Positions 53,182-62,401 are shown, numbered from the stretch's first letter. The stretch: DNA of 64,000 nt from G963669295 sp963669295 (GCA_963669295.1 OY769938.1:806001-870000), one strand, 5' to 3'. The notes: a model not told the origin generated them from the letters alone. Translations and numbers: made by a program.

Positions 53182-54324
53182 TTAATCTTTTAACAATCCG
53201 CGAGAAATTACAATCTTTTGAATTTCAGTAGTTCCTTCATAGATCTGTGTAATCTTCGCATCACGCATCAAACGTTCCACATGGTATTCTTTTACAAAGC
53301 CATACCCACCGTGTACCTGTACTGCTTCAATAGTGGTATCCATGGCCACTTTTGAGGCAAAAAGTTTTGCCATTGAGCCAGCTTGATCGTAGTTCTTCCC
53401 TTCATCCTTGAGCCATGCTGCTTTCATACACAGTAAACGTGCAGCGGCAATTTCTGTAGCCATATCAGCCAATTTAAACTGAATTGCCTGATGCTCACTA
53501 ATCGTTTTGCCAAATGCTTTTCTTTCTTTCGAATAGGCCAATGCCAATTCATAAGCTCCAGAGGCAATTCCCAATGCTTGAGAGGCAATACCAATTCGTC
53601 CTCCAGAAAGTGTTTTCATGGCAAACTTAAAGCCAAATCCATCTTCTCCTATTCTATTTTCTTTTGGAACTTTTACATCCTGGAACATCAAAGAGTGAGT
53701 GTCAGATCCACGAATGCCCAGTTTATTTTCTTTAGGGCCAACAGTAAACCCTTCCATGCCTTTTTCTACAATCAAAGCATTGATACCGCGATGTCCTTTT
53801 TCGGGATAGGTTTGTGCAATAACAAGGTAAACCGAAGCAGAACTACCGTTGGTAATCCAGTTTTTGGTTCCGTTCAATACATAATGATCACCCTCTTCCA
53901 CAGCTGTAGTACGCTGTGAAGTTGCATCAGAACCAGCTTCAGGTTCTGAAAGACAAAAAGCACCGATAATTTCTCCTTTTGCCAGGGGCACCAGGTATTT
54001 TTGCTTTTGCTCCTCGGTACCAAAGGTCTCGAGCCCCCAGCAAACCAACGAGTTGTTTACCGACATTACTACCGAAGCAGAGGCATCTACTTTCGAAATT
54101 TCCTCCATGGCCAACACGTATGAAACTGCGTCCATACCTCCCCCCCCATATTTGGGGTCAACCATCATTCCTAAAAAGCCTAACTCACCCAATTGCTTAA
54201 TTTCTTCGGCTGGGAAAAGTTGCTTTTCATCTCTTTCAATTACTCCGGGTTTCAGCACATTTTGTGCAAAATCTCTCGCTGCATCTCTTACTGCAATCTG
54301 TTCTTCGGTTAAGTCGAGGTTCAT
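53182..54324 (-). CDS. Acyl-CoA dehydrogenase
   Basis: This 380-residue flavoenzyme oxidises acyl-CoA to enoyl-CoA. Signatures are GAFCLSEPEAGSDATSQ, the N-terminal helix bundle (LTEEQIAVRDAARDFAQ) and the catalytic glutamate in TQIYEGTTEIQKIVI. It also has GGYGFVKEYHVERLMRDAK. Length and sequence fit the short-chain or branched-chain group (butyryl-CoA type). The substrate range cannot be fixed by eye. It is transcribed alone on the minus strand. Confidence 0.93.
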   Translation of the reverse strand: MNLDLTEEQIAVRDAARDFAQNVLKPGVIERDEKQLFPAEEIKQLGELGFLGMMVDPKYGGGGMDAVSYVLAMEEISKVDASASVVMSVNNSLVCWGLETFGTEEQKQKYLVPLAKGEIIGAFCLSEPEAGSDATSQRTTAVEEGDHYVLNGTKNWITNGSSASVYLVIAQTYPEKGHRGINALIVEKGMEGFTVGPKENKLGIRGSDTHSLMFQDVKVPKENRIGEDGFGFKFAMKTLSGGRIGIASQALGIASGAYELALAYSKERKAFGKTISEHQAIQFKLADMATEIAAARLLCMKAAWLKDEGKNYDQAGSMAKLFASKVAMDTTIEAVQVHGGYGFVKEYHVERLMRDAKITQIYEGTTEIQKIVISRGLLKD

Positions 54325-54364
54325 AACAAATTATTAAAGTTTAACACCTGTTTAGAAGGGACGA

Positions 54365-54372
54365 CAAATTTA
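54365..54372 (-). promoter_or_regulatory. Acyl-CoA dehydrogenase promoter -7 box
   Basis: The minus strand reads TAAATTTG, an exact match, with TTAG 20 bases upstream (one base from TTTG). Confidence 0.45.
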
Positions 54373-54428
54373 ATTTTTTAAATTCACTTTTGCTAATCCC
54401 TGACCGCAGGAAAATCAGCATTTATTTG

Positions 54429-55493
54429 ATGGTAAATTACAACGTTATTGGAACCATGTCGGGCACATCTTTAGATGGCTTAGACATGGCCTATTGTCAA
54501 TTTATTTTTGATGGCCAACAATGGTCCTACACCATGTCCATTGCAGAAACCATTACCTACAGCGAAGAATTAAAACAGCAACTCAGCTCGGTAGAAACCG
54601 GGTCAGCATTTGAGTTGGCAATGCTCCATCAATCCTTCGGACATTTCATAGGGCAACAGGTCAAGAATTTCAGAGAAAAACATCGCATAGATGTAGACTT
54701 TGTTAGCTCACACGGGCATACCATATTTCATCAGCCCAGCCAGCAACTCACCCTACAAATAGGCGACGGAGCTTCTATTGCCGCTGAATGCGGATGTCCA
54801 GTAGTGGCCGACTTCCGAACCCTGGATGTTGCCTTAGGCGGACAGGGAGCACCCCTGGTTCCAATTGGAGACCAGCTGTTATTTAACTCTTATGATTACT
54901 GCTTAAACCTGGGAGGTATCGCAAATGTGTCGTACGAAAAAGAGGGAGATCGACTTGCATTTGATGTATGTCTGGTCAACATGGCCTTGAACCCTATTGC
55001 CCAACAATTGGGTTCCCCTTTTGACGGTGAAGGCGCCTTTGCTCGAGAAGGCATGCTGAATAATAATCTGCTAGCAGCACTAAACGAACTTTCCTATTAT
55101 AAGCAAAAACCTCCCAAATCATTAGGAAAAGAATGGTACCTGACCCACTTCAAGCCTTTGATTGATTCATTTCAATTATCTCCAAAAGATGCTTTGCATA
55201 CCATTTGCGAACACATTAGCCAACAAATTGCAATTGCCATAAACAGTAAGCCGGAGCATCAAATATTGGTTACCGGGGGAGGTGCTTTCAATGCCTTTTT
55301 ATTGGAGCGCATGCAGCATTACGCCTCAGGCAAAGTCTCTCCAGGAGACAAGGAATTGGTTGAGTTTAAAGAAGCCTTAATCTTTGCTTTTTTAGGAGTA
55401 TTGCGTTACCGAAATGAGGTGAATTGTTTGCAATCGGTGACGGGTGCGACTAAAAACAATGTTGGTGGTGCGATTTATTGGAATTCCAATTAA
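54429..55493 (+). CDS. anmK: Anhydro-N-acetylmuramic acid kinase
   Basis: AnmK opens and phosphorylates 1,6-anhydroMurNAc, so cell-wall turnover products can be reused. The 354-residue protein starts at the ATG at 54429, where homology begins. It has IGTMSGTSLDGLDMAY, SHGHTIFHQP, VADFRTLDVALGGQGAPL, LNLGGIANVSY and the C-terminal ILVTGGGAFNAFL. It pairs logically with the amidase at 33167 and the glucosaminidase at 18749, which release such products; they are not adjacent. Confidence 0.94.
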   Translation: MVNYNVIGTMSGTSLDGLDMAYCQFIFDGQQWSYTMSIAETITYSEELKQQLSSVETGSAFELAMLHQSFGHFIGQQVKNFREKHRIDVDFVSSHGHTIFHQPSQQLTLQIGDGASIAAECGCPVVADFRTLDVALGGQGAPLVPIGDQLLFNSYDYCLNLGGIANVSYEKEGDRLAFDVCLVNMALNPIAQQLGSPFDGEGAFAREGMLNNNLLAALNELSYYKQKPPKSLGKEWYLTHFKPLIDSFQLSPKDALHTICEHISQQIAIAINSKPEHQILVTGGGAFNAFLLERMQHYASGKVSPGDKELVEFKEALIFAFLGVLRYRNEVNCLQSVTGATKNNVGGAIYWNSN

Positions 55494-55548
55494 CAAAAAA
55501 GCATGAATAACTTTTGGGGCAATGCCCTCAATCCACGGATTGTTTTGT

Positions 55549-55556
55549 TAAATTTG
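55549..55556 (+). promoter_or_regulatory. Glu/Leu-type dehydrogenase promoter -7 box
   Basis: TAAATTTG is an exact match 22 bases before the ATG at 55579. Confidence 0.45.
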
Positions 55557-55578
55557 GCGATTAAATTCTCAAAGAATC

Positions 55579-56808
55579 ATGAAGGAATTATTGGATAAAT
55601 TTGAAAACAAACGACCAGAGATTGTTTTTGAATGGAAAGATTCCGAAACCGAAGCAGAAGGATGGGTAGTCATCAACTCCCTTAGAGGAGGTGCTGCAGG
55701 AGGAGGAACCAGAATGCGTAAAGGACTCGACAAGCGTGAGGTGGAGTCGTTGGCAAAAACCATGGAAGTAAAGTTTACCGTAGCTGGTCCACCCATTGGG
55801 GGAGCCAAATCGGGCATTAACTTCGATCCTCGCGACCCTCGTAAAAAAGGCGTTCTAAAGCGTTGGTTTCAAGCGGTTACTCCTTTGTTGAAACACTACT
55901 ACGGTACTGGAGGCGACTTGAATGTGGATGAAATTGTAGAAGTGATCCCCATTACAGAAGATTGTGGTGTTTGGCACCCGCAAGAGGGTGTTTTCAATGG
56001 GCATTTCCAGCCGCATGAAGCGCAAAAGATTAACCGAATCGGTCAGTTAAGACAGGGAGTTACCAAGGTCATTGAAGATCCTCAATACAGTCCTGATCCC
56101 GATCGAAAATTTGTGGTAGCCGATATGATTACCGGCTTTGGTGTAGCAGAGTCAGTAAAACACTTTTACAACATCTATGGTGGCAACTTGCAAGAAAAGC
56201 GAGTGATCATTCAAGGGTGGGGCAACGTAGGTGCTGCAGGGGCATATTACCTCGCTCAAGAAGGCGCTAAAATTGTTGGAATCATTGACCGAAATGGCGG
56301 TCTCATTAACCAGGATGGTTTCTCTTTCGATACGATCAGAGAGTTATTCTTACAGAAAGATGGCAATACACTGGTAACAGATGACATGGTGCCGTTTGAA
56401 GCCATCAACGAACGTATTTGGGATATGAATGCGGAAGTGTTTTTACCCTGTGCAGCATCTCGACTCATTACCCAGGATCAGGTAGAGCGAATGGTAAACG
56501 CAGGCATGGAAGTAGTAGCCTGTGGTGCTAATGTTCCTTTTGCCGATCCAGAAATTTTCTTTGGACCGATTGCTGATTACACTGACAATCGAATGAGTGT
56601 TATTCCCGATTTTATTTCTAACTGTGGCATGGCTCGAGCTTTTGCCTACTTCATGGAAGCCGATCTCGAAAAGTTATCGGACAAATCTATTTTCGACGAT
56701 ACTTCTGAGGTAATTCGGGAAGCCATTCAAACCACCTATAACAAGAACTCAAGTAACAATGGCATTGCCAAGACAGCCTTCGAAATTGCGCTTGGTCAGT
56801 TGCTGTAA
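55579..56808 (+). CDS. Glu/Leu/Phe/Val-type amino acid dehydrogenase
   Basis: This 409-residue enzyme belongs to the NAD(P)-dependent amino acid dehydrogenases. The substrate domain has GGAAGGGTRMRKGL, the catalytic lysine in PIGGAKSGINFDPRDP and TGGDLNVDEIVE. The Rossmann domain has VIIQGWGNVGAAGAYYLAQ, followed by LPCAASRLITQDQV. Whether it prefers glutamate or leucine cannot be decided by eye. It is followed after 24 bases by nhaD and may form a transcript with it. Confidence 0.9.
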   Translation: MKELLDKFENKRPEIVFEWKDSETEAEGWVVINSLRGGAAGGGTRMRKGLDKREVESLAKTMEVKFTVAGPPIGGAKSGINFDPRDPRKKGVLKRWFQAVTPLLKHYYGTGGDLNVDEIVEVIPITEDCGVWHPQEGVFNGHFQPHEAQKINRIGQLRQGVTKVIEDPQYSPDPDRKFVVADMITGFGVAESVKHFYNIYGGNLQEKRVIIQGWGNVGAAGAYYLAQEGAKIVGIIDRNGGLINQDGFSFDTIRELFLQKDGNTLVTDDMVPFEAINERIWDMNAEVFLPCAASRLITQDQVERMVNAGMEVVACGANVPFADPEIFFGPIADYTDNRMSVIPDFISNCGMARAFAYFMEADLEKLSDKSIFDDTSEVIREAIQTTYNKNSSNNGIAKTAFEIALGQLL

Positions 56809-56832
56809 CAAAGGATAAGGAAAGGAAATACT

Positions 56833-58212
56833 ATGTACATTTTAATGGTTGTGATTTTCGTGCTGGGGTATTTGGTTATTGCCCTTGAGCACCCACTGAA
56901 AATTGACAAGGCCGCTGCAGCATTGCTCATTGCCGTACTGGGCTGGGTAGTGTATATGTTTGGTGCCCCCGAAATTTTGGACGGCAATGCCGAATACATG
57001 GAGCTGGCAGAACATGGGAAAGGTTATAAATATATCCTCCATGAGTTATCTCATTTCCTTGGTCACCATTCGGAAATTTTATTCTTCTTATTAGGAGCCA
57101 TGACCATTGTTGAATTGATTGATGCTCATGAAGGGTTTGCCGTGATTACCGATCGCATTAAAACTACCAACAAGGTAAAGCTGCTTTGGATTATTGGTGT
57201 ACTTACCTTTTTCTTTTCTGCTGCCCTCGATAACCTTACCACCTCTATTGTAATGGTATCATTGTTAAGGAAATTGATTGAGGATAAAGGTGATCGATGG
57301 TTTTTTGCAGGCATTGTGATTATTGCAGCCAATGCCGGTGGTGCCTGGTCGCCTATTGGTGATGTTACCACCACTATGCTATGGGTATCGGAACAAATCT
57401 CTGCTGCCAATATTGTAACAACACTTATTGTACCTAGTTTGGTTTGTTTAATTATTCCATTGGGCATCTTAAGTTTCACCATGAAAGGCGATGTAAAGCG
57501 TCCTATACGCCAGGAAGGACTTGAACATTATGTCAACCCAACCACTCCGACAGAGCGTAATTTTGTATTCTGCTTAGGCGTGTGCTTGTTGCTGTTTGTT
57601 CCTGTGTTTAAAACCGTCACACATTTACCTCCTTATATGGGAATGTTATTTGGTTTAGGCGTGCTTTGGATCGTTACTGAAATCATGCACAGAAAGAAGA
57701 ATAGAGAAGCCAAGTCGCATATTTCAGTAGTAGGTGTAATTCGAAAAATCGATACCCCCAGTATTTTATTCTTCCTTGGGATTTTGGTCGCCATTTCCAG
57801 CTTGCAATCTGCAGGTCACCTTACACAAATGGCTGGCTTCTTGCGCGAATCGTTTGGCGACATCTACAGCATCAATATTGCCATAGGCTTATTGTCTGCT
57901 ATTGTAGATAATGTACCATTGGTAGCAGCCTCGCAAGGAATGTACGACATTACCACCCCTGAGATGCTACAAGCAGCCAGTGGCGATAGTGTAGCCTGGT
58001 TACAGAGCTTTGTTCCAGATGGTAAGTTTTGGGAGTTTTTAGCCTATTGTGCCGGTACAGGTGGAAGTGCCTTGATTATTGGCTCAGCAGCAGGTGTTGC
58101 TGTAATGGGCATGGAAAAGATCGATTTTATTTGGTACTTGAAAAAAATCAGCTTACTCGCCATTATTGGCTATTTGGCTGGTGCAGGGGTATACATACTC
58201 ATGTACGCATAA
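56833..58212 (+). CDS. nhaD: NhaD-type sodium/proton antiporter
   Basis: This 459-residue protein has about 12 hydrophobic helices and belongs to the IT superfamily antiporters. Diagnostic segments are FFSAALDNLTTSIVMVSLL and LLSAIVDNVPLVAASQGMY, the twin Asp-Asn elements that coordinate sodium. AGGAWSPIGDVTTTMLWVS lies between them. It exports sodium in exchange for protons, in keeping with a marine or saline habitat. Confidence 0.92.
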   Translation: MYILMVVIFVLGYLVIALEHPLKIDKAAAALLIAVLGWVVYMFGAPEILDGNAEYMELAEHGKGYKYILHELSHFLGHHSEILFFLLGAMTIVELIDAHEGFAVITDRIKTTNKVKLLWIIGVLTFFFSAALDNLTTSIVMVSLLRKLIEDKGDRWFFAGIVIIAANAGGAWSPIGDVTTTMLWVSEQISAANIVTTLIVPSLVCLIIPLGILSFTMKGDVKRPIRQEGLEHYVNPTTPTERNFVFCLGVCLLLFVPVFKTVTHLPPYMGMLFGLGVLWIVTEIMHRKKNREAKSHISVVGVIRKIDTPSILFFLGILVAISSLQSAGHLTQMAGFLRESFGDIYSINIAIGLLSAIVDNVPLVAASQGMYDITTPEMLQAASGDSVAWLQSFVPDGKFWEFLAYCAGTGGSALIIGSAAGVAVMGMEKIDFIWYLKKISLLAIIGYLAGAGVYILMYA

Positions 58213-58259
58213 TATAAACTTATGATAATCCGTTATATAACCACAAACCTGCAAGTTTT

Positions 58260-58973
58260 ATGAAGATTCCTGTTTTCTTGCAAATCACCACAGCCGATGG
58301 TGCCGATTCGGTATTAACCAGCCTTGATGGCGGAGTTGGTGGTGATGAAACCCTTTCCATTTGGCAAATGATTGTTGATGGTGGATGGTACATTATGGGA
58401 CCATTGGCTCTGCTATCTGTTATTGCCATTTACATATTCATTGAGCGTTTTCTTGCCATTCAAAAAGCATCGAAGACGGAGAAAGACTTTATGAATAAGA
58501 TCAAAGACTTTATCCAGGATGGAAAATTGGATGCTGCCACCAGTCTTTGTGCAGCCACTTCAACTCCTATGGCTCGAATGCTCGAAAAAGGCATCTCACG
58601 CATTGGTAAGCCGATGAAAGACATCAGCGCTTCTATCGAAAATGTTGGCAAGCTGGAAGTATATAAGATGGAACGAGGCCTTTCAATGTTAGCTACCATT
58701 GCCGGTGCAGCTCCCATGATTGGTTTCCTGGGTACTGTAATTGGTATGATCTTTACCTTTCACGAAATGAAAATTGGCGGTAGTGGTGTTGAAATCGATA
58801 AACTATCAGGAGGTATTATGCAGGCCATGGTAACCACCGTTGCTGGTTTGATCATTGGTATTATTGCTTATGTAGCCTACAACACACTGGTTACTAAAGT
58901 AGATAAGGTGGTACACCAAATGGAAAATACGTCTATCGAATTCCTTGATTTATTGGACGCACCCAGTAAATAA
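58260..58973 (+). CDS. exbB: MotA/TolQ/ExbB proton channel protein
   Basis: This 237-residue protein has three transmembrane helices: IMGPLALLSVIAIYIFIER, LATIAGAAPMIGFLGTVIGMIF, and MVTTVAGLIIGIIAYVAYN. The cytoplasmic helices (TEKDFMNKIKDFIQDG) and GAAPMIGFLGTVIGM are typical of ExbB/TolQ. It forms a proton channel that energises TonB-dependent transport through two ExbD proteins encoded next. An N-terminal extracytoplasmic extension of about 40 residues precedes the first helix. Confidence 0.93.
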   Translation: MKIPVFLQITTADGADSVLTSLDGGVGGDETLSIWQMIVDGGWYIMGPLALLSVIAIYIFIERFLAIQKASKTEKDFMNKIKDFIQDGKLDAATSLCAATSTPMARMLEKGISRIGKPMKDISASIENVGKLEVYKMERGLSMLATIAGAAPMIGFLGTVIGMIFTFHEMKIGGSGVEIDKLSGGIMQAMVTTVAGLIIGIIAYVAYNTLVTKVDKVVHQMENTSIEFLDLLDAPSK

Positions 58974-58978
58974 ATTAC

Positions 58979-59371
58979 ATGGAACTTCGTTCTCGAAATA
59001 AAGTAAGTGCTGCCTTTAGCATGTCGTCAATGACAGACCTTGTGTTTTTGTTATTGATCTTCTTTATCATTGTTTCTACACTGGTAAGTCCTTTTGCCCT
59101 GCCGGTAGATTTGCCTTCAGGGCAATCCAGCTCATCGTCGACACCAACCGTTACTGTTAAAGTAGACAAGAGCAATCAGTACTATGTGAACAACACAAAA
59201 GTGGCTGAAGAGCAATTAGAGGAAATGCTAAAGCGTAAGCTGAGCGGAAGTAACCAACAAAACATCATTCTCAATACCGATCAAACTACTGAAACAGGGT
59301 CGTTGGTGAAGGTATTAGACATTGCTAAAAGAAATCATTGGAAAGTAGCATTGGCTACCAAACCACTATAA
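58979..59371 (+). CDS. exbD: ExbD-type biopolymer transport protein, first copy
   Basis: This 130-residue single-helix protein has MELRSRNKVSAAFSMSSMTD with the conserved membrane aspartate, then the helix LVFLLLIFFIIVSTLVSP. The periplasmic domain follows, ending VKVLDIAKRNHWKVALATKP. It works with ExbB to couple the proton gradient to TonB. The stop overlaps the start of the second copy (TAATG). The first 37 residues are the same as in that copy, though the middle differs. Confidence 0.93.
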   Translation: MELRSRNKVSAAFSMSSMTDLVFLLLIFFIIVSTLVSPFALPVDLPSGQSSSSSTPTVTVKVDKSNQYYVNNTKVAEEQLEEMLKRKLSGSNQQNIILNTDQTTETGSLVKVLDIAKRNHWKVALATKPL

Positions 59372-59769
59372 TGGAACTGCGATCAAGAAATAAAGTAAGT
59401 GCTGCTTTCAGCATGTCGTCGATGACAGACCTTGTGTTCTTGTTGTTGATCTTCTTTATCATTGTTTCTACACTGGTAAGCCCATACGTACCTCCTCTGG
59501 AGTTGCCTTACGGTAAACATCAAACGTCTACCCAACCCAACATCGCTGTTTCTATTGATCCTGATTATAAATTCTACATCAACGACGAAGTAGTGGCTAT
59601 TGATATGCTGGAGGGTGAATTAAAAAAACGGCTGAGCGCAGACGAATCGAAACAAAATATCGTTTTAAACGTAGACCAAACCATCCCTGCGGGGTTAACA
59701 GTAAAGGTATTAGACATTGCTAAAAGAAACCATTGGAAGGTAATTTTAGCTACGAAACCACAAAAATGA
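59371..59769 (+). CDS. exbD: ExbD-type biopolymer transport protein, second copy
   Basis: This 132-residue protein is a tandem duplicate of the preceding ExbD: the N-terminal segment to STLVSP is identical, and the C-terminus VKVLDIAKRNHWKVILATKP differs by one residue. Between them the periplasmic domain is much less alike (about residues 40-110). The ATG at 59371 overlaps the previous stop; the longer frame from 59338 is not used. Its stop overlaps the TonB-like gene by ATGA. Two different ExbD chains may form a hetero-oligomer. Confidence 0.93.
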   Translation: MELRSRNKVSAAFSMSSMTDLVFLLLIFFIIVSTLVSPYVPPLELPYGKHQTSTQPNIAVSIDPDYKFYINDEVVAIDMLEGELKKRLSADESKQNIVLNVDQTIPAGLTVKVLDIAKRNHWKVILATKPQK

Positions 59770-60527
59770 ACGTTTTAGAAGATAGCAATAAGCGCAATGC
59801 AGTAATTGGAGTAGTGGTATTCCATGTGCTGATGTTGTTGTTATTTCTGTTTACAGGATTGCGTCAACCCGATCCTGAACCAGAAGATGAGACCATGTTC
59901 ATTGCCATGGATTTTGGCAATACCGATGAAGGAAGTGGTGATGTAGAATCGGAAGTCGTTTCAGAACAAAACACGGAGTCGGAAGAAACAGCCACCACCA
60001 CGAATACTACCACTGAAGCGGAAACGCAAGAAGTAGCCGAGCAAGAAACGGAATCGGTTGCTGTAAACACCAGTGATAGTGACCAGGAGGAAGAAACGCA
60101 GGAAGAAGAAAATCAAATCAGTAGTGAGTTGCAAAATGCACTTGACTTACTGAACAACCCTAGTGGTGGCAATAGCGAAGGCGATAGTGATAATGCTACT
60201 GGCAACCAGGGCAACCCGAATGGCGATACTGGCAAAGGTGTACTGGGTGGCGGTGATGGTGATTGGTCGTTAGCCAATCGTTTGCTGTTAGAGCCTCCCA
60301 GAATTACCGATAAAACACAAGAAGAAGGCAAGGTAGTACTCAACATATATGTAGATCGTAAAGGGAAAGTAACCCGTGTTACTCCTAATCTTTCGAAATC
60401 TACCACTACCAACCAAGAGTTATTCGACATTGCTAAAAAAGCAGCCATGCGTGCTAAATTCAATGCCGATTCTGACGCTGCCATTGAGCAAAAAGGAACC
60501 ATGACCTTTAATTTCGTCTTAAAGTAA
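59766..60527 (+). CDS. TonB-like energy transducer with acidic linker
   Basis: This 253-residue protein starts with a cytoplasmic tail and one helix (VIGVVVFHVLMLLLFLFTGL). A long periplasmic linker (about 35-165) follows, then a TonB C-terminal-like domain (about 175-253: EEGKVVLNIYVDRKGKVTRV, LFDIAKKAAMRAKFN, QKGTMTFNFVL). The linker is rich in Glu, Ser, Thr and Gly, not the Pro-Lys repeats of classical TonB. It would carry energy from the ExbB-ExbD-ExbD complex to outer-membrane receptors. It overlaps the second exbD by 4 bases. Confidence 0.87.
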   Translation: MNVLEDSNKRNAVIGVVVFHVLMLLLFLFTGLRQPDPEPEDETMFIAMDFGNTDEGSGDVESEVVSEQNTESEETATTTNTTTEAETQEVAEQETESVAVNTSDSDQEEETQEEENQISSELQNALDLLNNPSGGNSEGDSDNATGNQGNPNGDTGKGVLGGGDGDWSLANRLLLEPPRITDKTQEEGKVVLNIYVDRKGKVTRVTPNLSKSTTTNQELFDIAKKAAMRAKFNADSDAAIEQKGTMTFNFVLK

Positions 60528-60528
60528 G

Positions 60529-61743
60529 GTGTACCAACAAACGCTCGATTACCTATTCAGTCAACTTCCCATATATCAGCGTGTAGGCAAAGCTGCTTAC
60601 AAAGCTGATTTAAACAATACCATTGCACTTTGTCAACTATTGGGACATCCTGAAAATGGTTTTCGCTCCATCCATGTTGCTGGTACTAATGGCAAAGGTT
60701 CTACTTCTCACATTCTCGCCTCCATTTTAATGGAAGCAGAATATAAAGTAGGGTTGTATACTTCACCTCATCTGGCTGATTTTCGTGAACGTATTCGAAT
60801 CAACGGGCAAATGATTCCTGAATCGTTTGTGGTGGATTTTGTTGCCAATCATCGAAAGGATTTTGAGCCTATTCAACCCTCTTTTTTTGAGCTGACTGTG
60901 GGCATGGCGTTTCAATATTTCACAGCACAAAAAGTAGACATTGCCGTCATTGAAACCGGGTTAGGCGGCCGATTGGACTCTACCAATGTCATTACACCTG
61001 AAGTATCGGTGATTACCAATATTGGACTAGATCACACCCACTTATTGGGCGACACTATTGAGCAAATTGCTACTGAAAAGGCTGGCATCATTAAAGATGG
61101 AGTACCTGTGGTTATTGGCCATGCCAATGCCATTGCCCATGAAGTTTTTGTTGCCACCGCTGCCCAGCGAAGTGCCCCTATTCACTTTGCCGCCAAGCAG
61201 CCTCCATTCTCCTACCCCACCGATTTATTGGGCAACTACCAGCTCGAAAATTTAAAAACTGCTCGGACAACCATTGGGTTGTTGCAGCAACTGGGGTGGA
61301 ACATTGACGAACAACACATTCAACAAGGTGCGAGACATGTAGTGGAAAACACCGGTTTATTGGGTCGATGGCAAGTCTTGCAACAGCACCCACTTACCAT
61401 TGCCGACATCGGTCACAATGAAGATGGCATAAAACAAGTACTGCAACAAATAAAAGCCACCCCCCACCAACACCTACACTTTGTATTAGGTATGGTTAAC
61501 GACAAGGCGTGTGATCAGGTGCTGGCGATGCTGCCAAAAACAGCTACCTATTATTTTTGTGAAGCTAAGATTCCTCGTGCTCTTCCGCTGGCTGAGCTCC
61601 ATAGCAATGCCCGGGCTCATGGTTTGCAAGGACACCCTTATGCTTCAGTGCAACAAGCACTTGAAAGTGCGCAAAACAATGCCAATGAAAGCGACCTTGT
61701 ATTTGTTGGTGGCAGCACATTTGTAGTGGCCGAAGTGGTTTAA
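60529..61743 (+). CDS. folC: Dihydrofolate/folylpolyglutamate synthase
   Basis: FolC joins glutamate to dihydropteroate and extends folate tails. The 404-residue protein starts at a GTG (60529), one base after the TonB-like stop, because homology (YQQTLDYLFSQLPIYQR) begins there. The ATP loop is IHVAGTNGKGSTSHIL; LYTSPHLADFRERIRI, IETGLGGRLDSTN and LDHTHLLGDTIEQIA follow. FVGGSTFVVAEVV lies at the C-terminus. Its link to the TonB cluster is positional. Confidence 0.93.
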   Translation: MYQQTLDYLFSQLPIYQRVGKAAYKADLNNTIALCQLLGHPENGFRSIHVAGTNGKGSTSHILASILMEAEYKVGLYTSPHLADFRERIRINGQMIPESFVVDFVANHRKDFEPIQPSFFELTVGMAFQYFTAQKVDIAVIETGLGGRLDSTNVITPEVSVITNIGLDHTHLLGDTIEQIATEKAGIIKDGVPVVIGHANAIAHEVFVATAAQRSAPIHFAAKQPPFSYPTDLLGNYQLENLKTARTTIGLLQQLGWNIDEQHIQQGARHVVENTGLLGRWQVLQQHPLTIADIGHNEDGIKQVLQQIKATPHQHLHFVLGMVNDKACDQVLAMLPKTATYYFCEAKIPRALPLAELHSNARAHGLQGHPYASVQQALESAQNNANESDLVFVGGSTFVVAEVV

Positions 61744-61764
61744 TTCAAAAAAATATTTTTTTCG

Positions 61765-61795
61765 TTTGCAGAAATATAGAAATCCTCTATATTTG
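61765..61795 (+). promoter_or_regulatory. tRNA-Val promoter
   Basis: TTTG at 61765-61768, 19 bases, then TATATTTG at 61788-61795: both elements match perfectly. Transcription would begin a few bases before the tRNA at 61809. Confidence 0.75.
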
Positions 61796-61808
61796 CAACC
61801 CTCATTTA

Positions 61809-61883
61809 GGGCTCTTAGCTCAGTTGGTTCAGAGCACCTGCCTTACAAGCAGGGGGTCACTGGTTCGAATCCAGTAGGGCCCA
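61809..61883 (+). tRNA. tRNA-Val (anticodon TAC)
   Basis: A full cloverleaf of 75 bases: acceptor GGGCTCT with AGGGCCC (one U-G pair), D-arm TAGCTCAGTTGGTTCAGAGC, anticodon stem CCTGC/GCAGG with loop CTTACAA (anticodon TAC), and T-arm with GGTTCGAATCC. The 3' CCA is not encoded. A terminator hairpin follows. Confidence 0.95.
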
Positions 61884-61888
61884 CAAAA

Positions 61889-61918
61889 AGAAAGCCGCGC
61901 ATTTTGTGCGGCTTTTTT
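61889..61918 (+). terminator. Terminator after tRNA-Val(TAC)
   Basis: Stem AAAGCCGC with GCGGCTTT and a T-tract, ending the tRNA transcript. Confidence 0.9.
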
Positions 61919-61970
61919 ATTTGAAGGAATTGAGCCAAACTTGTTTGAGCGAAAAGGACTGAAAATAAAA

Positions 61971-62115
61971 AGTACCCGTTAGGGTTTCTTTTTGGGTACT
62001 GAGTGTAGGGTATAATACTGGACTCCTGCCTGCGCAGGAGTGTGGGTGTGAGGCACTAAATTCCTGTCCGGTCTATCCCACCTACTGTCGGGCAGGGATA
62101 CACCCGCCTAAGGCG
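61971..62115. repeat. REP-like palindrome cluster between the two tRNA genes
   Basis: Four inverted repeats lie in a row: AGTACCC (61971) with GGGTACT (61994). ACTCCTGC (62022) pairs with GCAGGAGT around a CTGC loop. CCTGTCCG (62063) pairs with CGGGCAGG with one G-U pair. CGCC (62105) pairs with GGCG around TTA-like bases. The 22-base ACTCCTGC hairpin recurs at 62665. Such elements resemble the dispersed palindromic repeats of Bacteroidota. No gene lies between 61884 and 62187. Confidence 0.7.
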
Positions 62116-62187
62116 AACACTCATGCACTACCAAGAATTGCAGGTTTATTATGCCCTTTCCTCTTCCTTTAGTACTTTTACCCTCAC

Positions 62188-62262
62188 GGGCTATTAACTC
62201 AGTTGGTTTAGAGTGTCACCTTGACAGGGTGGAAGTCACTGGTTCGAATCCAGTATAGCCCA
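62188..62262 (+). tRNA. tRNA-Val (anticodon GAC)
   Basis: A 75-base cloverleaf: acceptor GGGCTAT with ATAGCCC, D-arm TAACTCAGTTGGTTTAGAGT, anticodon stem TCACC/GGTGG with loop TTGACAG (anticodon GAC), T-arm GGTTCGAATCC. CCA is not encoded. A candidate -7 box TACTTTTA is at 62173-62180. Confidence 0.93.
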
Positions 62263-62269
62263 CAAGATT

Positions 62270-62300
62270 AAAGCCTGGTACATTGTACCAGGCTTTTTTT
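62270..62300 (+). terminator. Terminator after tRNA-Val(GAC)
   Basis: A perfect 12-bp stem AAAGCCTGGTAC with GTACCAGGCTTT, ATT loop and T-tract. Confidence 0.93.
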
Positions 62301-62401
62301 ATTTAGCAACGAGTCAAGCCCCGCTTGAACGAGTGGAGAAATAAAAAAGTCCGAATGAGCGAAGCGAATCAGGCTTTGAAGTTGGGTACGAGGGCAACCT
62401 A

